From positions 1 through 5,823 of the forward strand of contig CAKTZW010000141.1 in the NCBI GenBank assembly GCA_934636065.1: DNA of 5,823 nt. The letters are read 5' to 3'. The position numbers and the translations under genes were made by a program. This document shows positions 1-5,823 of the stretch, one piece after another. The notes beneath the pieces are model-generated. The model searched no databases and was not told the DNA's origin. It saw nothing but the letters and a program-made list of their open reading frames with translations. Source of the DNA: an uncultured Labedella sp. GTDB lineage: Bacteria > Actinomycetota > Actinomycetes > Actinomycetales > Microbacteriaceae. Every line of letters starts with the position of its first letter. Positions within the stretch are counted from its first letter, which is position 1.

Positions 1-370
1 GCAGGGCGGCCGCGAGGCGCGCCACCTGCGACAGCGGGGCCTGGAAGAGGCCGGCCGCCTTGGTCAGGTTGCCCTTCATGGCGCCGGCCAGCTTGGCCAG
101 CAGAACCTCACGCGACTCGAGGTCAGCGATCTTGTTGACGTCGGCCGCCGAGATCGCCTTGCCCTCGAACACGCCGCCCTTGATGACCAGGACGGGGTTG
201 GCCTTGGCGAAGGCCCGAAGACCCTTGGCCGCCTCGACCGGGTCGCCGTTGATGAAGTCGAGCGCGGTAGGACCGGTGAACAACGCGTCGAGGCCCTCGA
301 TGCCCGCATCGGTCGCCGCACGCTTCGCGAGCGTGTTCTTCGACACGGAGTACTTGGTCTCCCCGCCGAG
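1..370 (-). other. rplJ: Ribosomal protein L10 (rplJ) segment, lacking both ends
   Basis: L10 binds 23S rRNA and anchors the L7/L12 dimers that form the ribosomal stalk. About 123 residues are visible, starting at [18 protein letters not shown]. They include the L10 landmarks GPTALDF, the [17 protein letters not shown] stretch, and [20 protein letters not shown] near the edge. The family's first ~40 residues, normally running through an EYRGLTV-like motif up to LRRSL, are missing and replaced by kinase sequence. The last residues, including the L7/L12-binding C-terminal helix, lie beyond base 1. Codons such as GGT, CCT, CTT, CGT, GCT and GTT appear here, as in highly expressed genes, whereas the kinase part rarely uses them. 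The reading frame is intact. An essential gene in this state implies that a complete copy exists elsewhere or that the join is artificial. In normal genomes rplL follows directly; that side is outside the window. Confidence 0.88.
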
Positions 371-1057
371 CGACCGCCGCAGCTCGTCCGGAGTGGCGCC
401 GGACGCGGCGAGCGCCGCGGTCGACTGCAGGGCGATCGCGGACACGCTGCCCGCGACGGCGTCGTGCAGGTCACGGGCGACGCGCAGTCTCTCCTCCGCG
501 ACGGCCGCGGCCTCCCGCGCTCGTGCCGCCTCGAGGATGGCATCGGCCCGCGCCCGCTCGCTCTCCGCCGCGAGGCGCGGCCTCCGGACCTCGCGCCCCC
601 ACCACATCGAACCCGACGCGACGACGCCGAGCGTGACGATGAGCCCGAGGAGGCCGTCACCGCCGTCGGCCGCGACCAGCGCGGCGAGGCCGACCGCCGA
701 CCCGATCCCGACGACGATCGCCGCGATGTCGAGCCACCGACCGTCCTCGCGCAGGCCGACGACGTAGACGAGGTCGCCGAGGATGATGAGGGAGCCGAGG
801 GAGAGCGAACGGAGGACCGCGATCTCCAGGGCGACCACCGCGAGACCGAGCCCGAGCACGGCGAGGGGCACCCGCTCCCTCACGGCGTGGATCACCCCGA
901 GCCCGAGCACGAAGGCCGCACCGGCAAGCCAGGACGTGGTGTCGAACGGTCCCAACCGGAAGCCGGCGAGCGCGAGGCCGAGCGCCGTGAGGAACAGCGT
1001 GAGCAGTGCGGAGCGGTGTCGTGCGACCCACGTCCTCGCCGCTGTGCCGCTCGCCAT
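1..1057 (-). CDS. Chimeric open frame: histidine kinase N-terminal part fused in frame to ribosomal protein L10 (partial at left edge)
   Basis: The frame from the ATG at 1057 reads without a stop to base 1, giving 352 visible residues. Residues 16-151 contain about six hydrophobic helices separated by short loops. A charged, Ala/Glu/Arg-rich signalling helix follows (about 155-192), then the HisKA_3 motif [18 protein letters not shown] with the probable phospho-acceptor His198. This is the layout of LiaS/NarX/DesK-type sensor kinases. The expected rest of the dimerisation domain and the HATPase domain are absent. Instead, after ELRRSL (225-230), the protein becomes ribosomal protein L10 to the window edge. 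As written it could not autophosphorylate, because it has no ATP-binding domain. GTG at 1060 is an alternative start; GGATGGGG just upstream is only a weak ribosome-binding site. No response regulator is visible. I am sure of both halves and of the frame, but doubt that the fusion exists in a living genome. Confidence 0.8.
   Translation of the reverse strand, partial: MASGTAARTWVARHRSALLTLFLTALGLALAGFRLGPFDTTSWLAGAAFVLGLGVIHAVRERVPLAVLGLGLAVVALEIAVLRSLSLGSLIILGDLVYVVGLREDGRWLDIAAIVVGIGSAVGLAALVAADGGDGLLGLIVTLGVVASGSMWWGREVRRPRLAAESERARADAILEAARAREAAAVAEERLRVARDLHDAVAGSVSAIALQSTAALAASGATPDELRRSLGGETKYSVSKNTLAKRAATDAGIEGLDALFTGPTALDFINGDPVEAAKGLRAFAKANPVLVIKGGVFEGKAISAADVNKIADLESREVLLAKLAGAMKGNLTKAAGLFQAPLSQVARLAAAL
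362..385 (-). other. Kinase/L10 junction at a shared ELRRSL-coding string
   Basis: On the minus strand this stretch reads GAGCTGCGGCGGTCGCTC followed by GGCGGG. It encodes ELRRSLGG, which fits both sides: HisKA_3 domains commonly have an (D/E)ELRRSL-like helix about 28 residues after the histidine, and actinobacterial L10 proteins have an LRRSLG-like string just before the (Y/F)-S/A-V-x-KNTL motif. The switch therefore falls inside a string of roughly 18-24 bases that could occur in both parent genes. No inserted bases, target duplication or mobile-element end is visible. Confidence 0.7.
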
Positions 1058-1140
1058 CACCCCATCCAAGCAGGACGTGTCACCGCCCGCGACCGCCGGC
1101 CGGCGGAGTCGCCCTACGCAGTTCCGCTGAGACGAGCACA

Positions 1141-1162
1141 GGGGGAATGCCGCGGTTCCCCC
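1141..1162. promoter_or_regulatory. Perfect inverted repeat GGGGGAA-N8-TTCCCCC, candidate operator
   Basis: Arms at 1141-1147 and 1156-1162 match perfectly over 7 bases and are separated by TGCCGCGG. The repeat lies between two divergent genes, 84 bases upstream of the kinase ATG and 38 bases upstream of the membrane-protein ATG, where a dimeric regulator could act on one or both promoters. It could instead form a hairpin in the leader of the plus-strand transcript. No run of T follows, so a terminator is less likely. I could not identify convincing -35/-10 boxes for either gene in the 142-base gap. Confidence 0.4.
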
Positions 1163-1199
1163 GATGCGCAGGTCTCACCGGCCCGGCGAGGCTCGAGGG

Positions 1200-1880
1200 A
1201 TGAACGACTTCATCGACCTCTTCGGAGAAAGCCCCCTCGTCTGGTGGATCCTGAGCGCCGAGGCGGCGTTCTGGATCCTGCTGCTCGGCGGCCTCGCCGC
1301 CCGCTACCTCCTCCGCGCCCGCCGCCTCAGCACGGTGCTCCTGCTCGCGGTCCCGCTCGTGGACGTCGCCCTGCTGGTGCTCACGGCCGTCGATCTGTCG
1401 ACGGGGATCGAGCCGAACTTCTCGCACGTGCTCGCGACGCTGTACCTCGCGATCACCGTGGCGTTCGGGCATCCGATCATCCGCCGGACGGACGCGTGGT
1501 TCGCCTGGCGCTTCGCCGGGGCACCCCGACCGCAACCGCACCCGAAGCGCGGTCCGGCCCACGTGCGACGCATGTGGGGCGAATGGCTGCGCGTCGTGCT
1601 GGCGGCCGTGATCGCGAGCACCGGGATCGCCGTGCTCGCGTGGGTCTCGGGCACGCCCCTCCCCGGCTCGATCGACCGCATGTGGGACGCGCCGCTCTGG
1701 TCGGTCGTCGCACGGATCGGAGCGATCGTCGTCGTGTGGTTCCTCGCGGGACCGGTGTACGCGGTGCTCTTCCAGTCGCACGACGACGATGACGCGGCGT
1801 CGACGTCGGAGCCCCGACCGGCTCCGCGACACCACGGGAGTCCCCCGAATGGGGCCGAAACGGACGCGACGCGCCCATGA
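1200..1880 (+). CDS. Five-helix integral membrane protein of unknown function
   Basis: The product is 226 residues. I chose ATG 1200 over the upstream in-frame ATG at 1164 because GAGG lies 8 bases before it and because it puts a short amphipathic start (MNDFIDLFGESP) directly before the first helix. Hydrophobic helices lie at about 13-34, 43-65, 74-92, 129-149 and 166-191. A basic, Pro-rich loop (about 104-126, APRPQPHPKRGP) sits between helices 3 and 4 and is probably cytoplasmic. Polar residues within or near helices 2 and 3 (Asp55, Asp65, His76, His91) stand out. The C-terminal tail is polar and disordered-looking, beginning with HDDDD (194-198) and rich in Pro, Ser and Arg. No catalytic motif is recognised. 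From memory it recalls the uncharacterised YmcC-like membrane proteins of Gram-positive bacteria, but that is weak. It is divergent from the kinase fragment and 41 bases upstream of the MurA-like gene, so partial read-through into that gene is possible. Confidence 0.75.
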   Translation: MNDFIDLFGESPLVWWILSAEAAFWILLLGGLAARYLLRARRLSTVLLLAVPLVDVALLVLTAVDLSTGIEPNFSHVLATLYLAITVAFGHPIIRRTDAWFAWRFAGAPRPQPHPKRGPAHVRRMWGEWLRVVLAAVIASTGIAVLAWVSGTPLPGSIDRMWDAPLWSVVARIGAIVVVWFLAGPVYAVLFQSHDDDDAASTSEPRPAPRHHGSPPNGAETDATRP

Positions 1881-1902
1881 GCGGCGTCGAATGCATCCCA
1901 AA

Positions 1903-1923
1903 ATCTCACATCTGAGATACGAT
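1903..1923 (+). promoter_or_regulatory. Candidate promoter and operator of the XRE-MurA gene
   Basis: A perfect 6-base inverted repeat, ATCTCA-CATC-TGAGAT (1903-1918), abuts and shares one base with TACGAT (1918-1923), a good match to an actinobacterial -10 box (TAnnnT). No strong -35 box is seen 16-19 bases upstream. A start about seven bases after the box would fall at 1930-1931, exactly at an in-frame GTG (1931), which would make the mRNA leaderless. The repeat is placed where a bound repressor would block RNA polymerase. The XRE domain encoded just downstream is the obvious candidate ligand, but this is inference only. Confidence 0.45.
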
Positions 1924-3484
1924 GGCCGATGTGACAGATGTAGATACGCTTCCCACAACTGCAGCCCCGCTCCGTGAAGTCGGAGCCCTCATCCGCGGCG
2001 CCCGCCAGGGCAAGGGACTCACCCAGTCCCAGCTCGCGGAGCGCGTCGGCACCAGCCAGAGCGCCATCAACCGGATCGAACAGGGCGGCCAGAACATGAG
2101 CCTCGACCTGCTGAGCCGGATCAGCACCGCCCTCGACAGCGAGATCGTCACCTTCGGGGACACCCGGAAGAACTCGCACCTCCGCGTCCAGGGCGGCGCG
2201 AAGCTGCACGGCAGCATCGAGGTCAAGTCGAGCAAGAACGGTGCGGTCGCCCTCCTGTGCGCCGCGCTCATGAACCGCGGCACCACGCGCCTCCACCGCG
2301 TCGCGCGCATCGTCGAGGTGGACCGCATCATCGACGTGCTCCGCAGCCTCGGCGTCCAGGTCACCTGGTCGGCGGACGGGAACGACGTCGAGATCAAGGT
2401 GCCGGAACGCCTCAATCTCGACGCCATCGACGCTGAGGCCGGTCGCCGCACTCGCAGCGTCCTCATGTTCCTCGGCCCGCTCCTCGGGCGCTTCGACGAG
2501 TTCGACCTCCCGTACGCCGGGGGCTGCGATCTCGGCACGCGCACCGTCGAGCCCCACCTCATCGCGCTGCGGCCCTTCGGGCTCGACGTCGAGGCGAACG
2601 CCGGCTGGTACCACGCGACCGTCGCGGCGAAGGGGTCCGATCAGATCACCGTCATCCTCACGGAACGCGGCGACACGGTCACCGAGAACGCGATCATGGC
2701 TGCGGCCGTGCGCGAAGGCGTGACCGTCATCCGCAACGCGAGCCCCAACTACATGGTGCAGGACCTGTGCTTCTACCTCCAGCTGCTCGGCATCGAGGTC
2801 GAGGGCATCGGCTCCACGACGCTCCGCATCACGGGCAAGCGGCACATCGAGGCCGACGTCGACTACTGGCCCGGTGAGGACCCGGTGGAGGCGATGAGCC
2901 TGCTGACCGCCGGCATCGTCACGAACTCGGAGATCACGGTCACGCGCGTCCCGATCGAGTTCATGGAGATCGAGCTGGCGACGCTCAGCGAGATGGGCCT
3001 GACGTACACGATCACGCCCGAGTACCTCGCGATGAACGAGCGCACGCGACTCGTCGACGTCACCGTGCACCCCTCGGAGCTGCGCGCGCCCATCGACAAG
3101 ATCCACCCGATGCCGTTCCCGGGGCTCAACATCGACAACCTGCCGTTCTTCGCCGTCATCGCGGCGAGCGCGACGGGCGAGACCCTCATCCACGACTGGG
3201 TCTACGAAGGCCGCGCGATCCACCTCACGGACCTCACGCGGCTGGGCGCCAACGTCAAGCTGCGCGACCCGCACCGCCTCGACATCACGGGCCCGACGCA
3301 CTGGTCCGGCGCCGAGGTCAGCTGCCCCCCGGCACTCCGTCCCGCCGTCGTCATCCTGCTCGCGATGCTCGCGGCGAAGGGCACGAGCGTGCTCCGCAAC
3401 GTCGACATCATCGCGCGCGGCTACGAGCAGCTCCAGGAGCGCCTCATCTCCCTGGGCGCCTCCATCGAGTCCTTCCGCGACTAA
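1922..3484 (+). CDS. murA: XRE-family helix-turn-helix / UDP-N-acetylglucosamine 1-carboxyvinyltransferase (MurA-like) fusion protein
   Basis: MurA transfers enolpyruvate from phosphoenolpyruvate to UDP-GlcNAc, the first committed step of peptidoglycan precursor synthesis in the cytoplasm. The 520-residue product has an XRE helix-turn-helix at about 18-78 (LTQSQLAERVGTSQSAINRI), then a full EPSP-synthase/MurA fold at about 86-520, so it is about 100 residues longer than plain MurA. By alignment from memory to E. coli MurA, Lys22/Asn23 are K105/N106, the Cys115 loop is GGCDLGTR (C202, R207), Asp305 is D405, Arg371 is R473 and Arg397 is R499. Asp369 is Ala471. The retained Cys predicts fosfomycin sensitivity if the protein is active. 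This fusion is known as a second MurA in Streptomyces and other actinobacteria, normally alongside a standard MurA, so a paralogue with altered or regulatory function is possible. Start: ATG 1922 overlaps the probable -10 box and lacks a ribosome-binding site; GTG 1931 (VTDVDTLP) is a serious alternative. Confidence 0.9.
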   Translation: MADVTDVDTLPTTAAPLREVGALIRGARQGKGLTQSQLAERVGTSQSAINRIEQGGQNMSLDLLSRISTALDSEIVTFGDTRKNSHLRVQGGAKLHGSIEVKSSKNGAVALLCAALMNRGTTRLHRVARIVEVDRIIDVLRSLGVQVTWSADGNDVEIKVPERLNLDAIDAEAGRRTRSVLMFLGPLLGRFDEFDLPYAGGCDLGTRTVEPHLIALRPFGLDVEANAGWYHATVAAKGSDQITVILTERGDTVTENAIMAAAVREGVTVIRNASPNYMVQDLCFYLQLLGIEVEGIGSTTLRITGKRHIEADVDYWPGEDPVEAMSLLTAGIVTNSEITVTRVPIEFMEIELATLSEMGLTYTITPEYLAMNERTRLVDVTVHPSELRAPIDKIHPMPFPGLNIDNLPFFAVIAASATGETLIHDWVYEGRAIHLTDLTRLGANVKLRDPHRLDITGPTHWSGAEVSCPPALRPAVVILLAMLAAKGTSVLRNVDIIARGYEQLQERLISLGASIESFRD

Positions 3485-3503
3485 CCAAACGGCTACACCC
3501 GTC

Positions 3504-3533
3504 CGAGGGCGCCAGGTCTATCTGGCGCCCTCG
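3504..3533 (+). terminator. Hairpin terminator after the XRE-MurA gene
   Basis: A perfect 12-base-pair stem, CGAGGGCGCCAG / CTGGCGCCCTCG, closes a 6-base loop (GTCTAT). It begins 19 bases after the TAA stop at 3482-3484. There is no T-run downstream, which is usual for actinobacterial terminators. The stem is nearly symmetric and could also stop minus-strand read-through from pheT. Confidence 0.75.
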
Positions 3534-3600
3534 TGGCGTATGTGGAGCCCTCGCACGACGCGACCCTCCGCGCGACGAGACCTCGCGAGCACCACGAGCG

Positions 3601-3646
3601 CGAGAACGGCCCCGCCGATCCATCGAGGATCGCGGGGCCGTTCTCG
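3601..3646 (-). terminator. Hairpin terminator after pheT, probably bidirectional
   Basis: Arms CGAGAACGGCCCCGC (3601-3615) and GCGGGGCCGTTCTCG (3632-3646) pair perfectly over 15 bases. After a single bulged C at 3616 the stem continues for five more pairs (GATCC/GGATC) and closes with the loop ATCGA. It lies 11 bases beyond the pheT stop codon. No T-run follows on either strand. Being symmetric, it should also act on plus-strand transcripts that pass the first hairpin. Confidence 0.8.
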
Positions 3647-3657
3647 TCCGAGACGCA

Positions 3658-5823
3658 CTACTCCCGGATGGTCGCTCCGAAGCGGCTGCCCGCGAGCGCC
3701 GCGCCGGCGAGCTTCGCCTCGCTGGCCTCCGCCGCCGTGAGGGTGTGATCGCCGGAGCGGAAACGCAACGCGAAGGTGAGGCTCTTCGTGTCCTCCTCGA
3801 GTCCCGGCCCGCGGTAGTCGTCCACGAGTCGGATGTCCTCGAGAAGCTCGCCGGCACCCTCTCGGACCGCCGCGAGCACCGCCGCTGCCGACACGCGCTG
3901 CTCGACGACAAGGGAGAGGTCCTGCGTCGCCGCGGGCATCGACCGGATCGGGGCCGCATCGATCGTCTCGGGTGCGGCGGCGAGCACGGCGTCGAGATCC
4001 AGTTCGAGCACGGCGACGGTCCGCGGAAGATCCGCGTCGCGAGTGACGGCGGGCAGGAGCTCACCGGCGTAGCCCACCGTGGCCGGACCGACGCTCAGCA
4101 CCGCCGTGCGACCCGGGTGGAACGCGTGGTGACGCCCCTGCGCCACCTCGATGTGCACGCCGGTCGCGAGGGCGATCACCTGCACGGCGGCCAGCACGTC
4201 GGCGAGCCCGGCCGGGACCGCGCCGGTGCCGGCCTGCTTGGGCAGCCGGTTCCCGAGCGCGAGCACCGCCACGTGACGCGGCTGCGGCGGGATGCCGTCC
4301 TGGAGCTTGGCCAGGTCCTCCGCGCTCGGTCGCGCGGCGGCCGACGGCAGGTCCCGCTGCCCGTACGACCGACCACGAGCGGGCCGGAACACCGTGCCAG
4401 CCTCGAACACCGTGAGATCCGTCAGCCCGCGAGACGCGTTGCGGCTCGCCACCGTGAGCAACCCCGGCAGCAGGGACGTGCGCAGGAACGGCACGGTCGC
4501 GTCGAGCGGGTTCGCCACCCGGACGGACTCCGGCGTATCGCCGTCGGGTGCGCCGAACAGCGCGTTCTGCTCCGCGGACACGAACGGGTAGGCGACGACC
4601 TCGGTCCCACCCCAGGCGGCGAGGGCGTCGGACACCCGTCGGCGGACGATCTGCGAGGGCGTGAGTCCGCGACCGGGCGGGGCGACCGGGAGAACGGCCG
4701 GGATCCGGTCGTAGCCGAGGATGCGCGCGACCTCCTCGACGAGGTCCGCCCGCTCCGTGAGGTCCGGCCGCCACGACGGCGGCGTCACGACGAGGTCGTC
4801 CCCGGCGTCGTCGACCGTGCAGCCGATCTCGCGGAGAGCGGCGACCGATTCCTCCCGGCCGGCCTCGAAGCCCACGAGCCGGGAGACGTACCCATCGGGA
4901 AGCGCGATCGCCGCGGGCTGCCCGGCGTCGTCGATGACGCTCGTCTCCTCGTCGACGCGGCCGCCGGCGAGGTCGACGAGGAGCTGCGCCACCCGGTCGG
5001 CGGCGTTCGACGCGACGTTCGGGTCGACACCGCGCTCGAAGCGCTTGGACGCCTCGCTCGGCAGCTTGTGCCGGCGGGCCGTGCGGGCGATCGAGACGGG
5101 ATCGAAGCGCGCCGCCTCGATGAGGACGTCCGTCGTCGTCGAACCGATCTCGGTGCTCGCGCCGCCCATGACGCCGGCGAGCCCGATGGGCCCGGAACCG
5201 TCGGTGATGAGGAGGTCCTCGGGATCGAGGGCGCGGTCCTGCCCGTCGAGCGTCGTGAGCCGCTCACCGGGCTGGGCACGACGTACGACGATGCCGCCAT
5301 GCAGGGCCGCGAGGTCGTAACCGTGGATCGGCTGCCCCAGCTCGAGCATGACGTAGTTCGTGATGTCGACGGGCAGCGAGATCGACCGGATGCCTGCGAG
5401 TCGCAGTCGCGAGGACATCCAGATCGGCGTCGGACGGGAGACGTCGACGCCCCTGACCGTGCGCGCGACGAACACGTCCGCTCCGACCCGGCCACGGATG
5501 GGAGCGTCGTCCTCGATGGCGACGGAGAAGCCGCCCTCGCGCGCGACCGGCCGGGGGAACGCGTCAGCGGGGTCGGCGAACGGCACCCCGGTCGCGTGGG
5601 CGTATTCGCGGGCCACTCCCCGGATGGAGAAGGCGTAGCCCCGGTCCGGCGTGACGTTGATCTCGACCGCGGCGTCGTCGAGTCCGAGCAGCGCGATCGC
5701 GTCCGAGCCGACGGCCGCGTCGCCGAGTCCGAGCTCGACGAGACGGAGGATGCCGTCGTGCTCGTCGCCGAGCCCGAGCTCTCGCGACGACGCGATCATG
5801 CCGTCGGACACGTGGCCGTAGGT
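3658..5823 (-). CDS. pheT: Phenylalanine--tRNA ligase beta subunit (partial, N-terminus beyond right edge)
   Basis: With PheS it forms the cytoplasmic (alpha-beta)2 enzyme that charges tRNA-Phe with phenylalanine. 721 residues are visible, ending at the TAG in 3658-3660; about 110-120 N-terminal residues are missing compared with the usual ~830 in actinobacteria. The fragment opens within the end of the EMAP-II-like tRNA-binding domain (TYGHVSDGMIASSRELGLG). The B3/4 editing domain follows (about 117-222), with LPVDITNYVMLELGQPIH and GPIGLAGVMGG motifs. Next come the B5 domain (about 305-372, including PPSWRPDL and ARILGYDRIP), the synthetase-like core (about 380-600), and the C-terminal ferredoxin-fold anticodon-binding domain (about 629-721; PAATQDLSLV, SLTFALRFRSGDHTLT). 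No frameshift or unusual residue was noticed. The Met at codon 9 of the fragment is internal and not the true start. pheS is expected just upstream, outside the window. It is convergent with the XRE-MurA gene. Confidence 0.97.
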   Translation of the reverse strand, partial: TYGHVSDGMIASSRELGLGDEHDGILRLVELGLGDAAVGSDAIALLGLDDAAVEINVTPDRGYAFSIRGVAREYAHATGVPFADPADAFPRPVAREGGFSVAIEDDAPIRGRVGADVFVARTVRGVDVSRPTPIWMSSRLRLAGIRSISLPVDITNYVMLELGQPIHGYDLAALHGGIVVRRAQPGERLTTLDGQDRALDPEDLLITDGSGPIGLAGVMGGASTEIGSTTTDVLIEAARFDPVSIARTARRHKLPSEASKRFERGVDPNVASNAADRVAQLLVDLAGGRVDEETSVIDDAGQPAAIALPDGYVSRLVGFEAGREESVAALREIGCTVDDAGDDLVVTPPSWRPDLTERADLVEEVARILGYDRIPAVLPVAPPGRGLTPSQIVRRRVSDALAAWGGTEVVAYPFVSAEQNALFGAPDGDTPESVRVANPLDATVPFLRTSLLPGLLTVASRNASRGLTDLTVFEAGTVFRPARGRSYGQRDLPSAAARPSAEDLAKLQDGIPPQPRHVAVLALGNRLPKQAGTGAVPAGLADVLAAVQVIALATGVHIEVAQGRHHAFHPGRTAVLSVGPATVGYAGELLPAVTRDADLPRTVAVLELDLDAVLAAAPETIDAAPIRSMPAATQDLSLVVEQRVSAAAVLAAVREGAGELLEDIRLVDDYRGPGLEEDTKSLTFALRFRSGDHTLTAAEASEAKLAGAALAGSRFGATIRE

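Noticed and set aside
60..767. 235-codon plus-strand open frame opposite L10 and kinase
   Set aside because: Ala/Ser/Arg-rich mirror of the minus-strand coding frame; no domain and no credible ribosome-binding site.
657..1031. 124-codon minus-strand open frame inside the kinase region
   Set aside because: Arg-rich shifted frame; the correct frame in the same place gives membrane helices and the HisKA_3 motif.
1093..1106. 14-base perfect palindrome CCGCCGGCCGGCGG
   Set aside because: In DNA this GC-rich, CCG/CGG palindromes arise often by chance; no promoter or spacing supports an operator call.
464..1792. 442-codon plus-strand open frame over the kinase and membrane-protein genes
   Set aside because: Low-complexity Arg/Glu/Pro/Asp composition; it is an antisense or shifted frame of real genes and crosses the divergent promoter region.
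1922..2160. The HTH-MurA join as a second assembly chimera
   Set aside because: The same XRE-MurA architecture is known in Streptomyces and relatives, with matching linker-region sequence, so the fusion is natural, unlike the kinase/L10 join.
1304..3301. 665-codon open frame on the minus strand spanning the membrane-protein and XRE-MurA genes
   Set aside because: It crosses two well-supported genes, is dominated by Arg/Asp/Val/Glu as expected for an antisense frame of GC-rich coding DNA, and contains no recognisable domain.
3541..3600. Possible small gene or attachment site in the gap before the pheT hairpin
   Set aside because: The short frames there have no ribosome-binding site or recognisable product, and no direct repeats or tRNA remnants are visible.
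4061..4774. 237-codon minus-strand open frame within pheT
   Set aside because: Out-of-frame shadow of pheT with Arg/Gly/Pro-rich composition; pheT is intact in its own frame.

Overview
The window is high-GC bacterial DNA, with G/C at nearly every third codon position. Its gene content points to an actinobacterium, most likely a Micrococcales/Microbacteriaceae-type organism. The best indicator is an XRE helix-turn-helix domain fused to a MurA-type enolpyruvyl transferase, an architecture known from Streptomyces and its relatives. All calls come from reading the sequence and from remembered family motifs; no database was searched.

Layout: (1) bases 1-1057, minus strand, are one uninterrupted open frame running off the left edge. 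Its first ~230 residues are the membrane sensor and phospho-acceptor helix of a LiaS/NarX-type histidine kinase. At about 362-385 it switches in frame to ribosomal protein L10 (rplJ), which lacks its own first ~40 residues. This is the strangest object in the window, and a false join at a short shared string (ELRRSL) is the leading explanation. (2) Bases 1058-1199 are a divergent intergenic region holding a perfect GGGGGAA-N8-TTCCCCC inverted repeat. (3) Bases 1200-1880, plus strand, encode a five-helix membrane protein of unknown function. (4) Bases 1881-1921 are a short promoter region with an ATCTCA-N4-TGAGAT inverted repeat touching a candidate -10 box. (5) Bases 1922-3484, plus strand, encode the XRE-MurA fusion protein. 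(6) Bases 3485-3657 are a convergent intergenic region with two strong hairpins, one per flanking gene. (7) Bases 3658-5823, minus strand, are pheT, the phenylalanyl-tRNA synthetase beta subunit, complete at its C-terminus and cut at its N-terminus by the right edge.

The genes do not form one pathway. pheT serves translation and is presumably the second gene of a pheST operon whose first gene lies outside the window. The XRE-MurA protein belongs to peptidoglycan-precursor chemistry and may also bind DNA, possibly its own promoter. The kinase fragment and the divergent membrane protein could be an envelope-related pair, but nothing proves that. No stretch longer than 300 bases lacks a gene. 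I saw no tRNA, rRNA, CRISPR array, insertion sequence or defence system.
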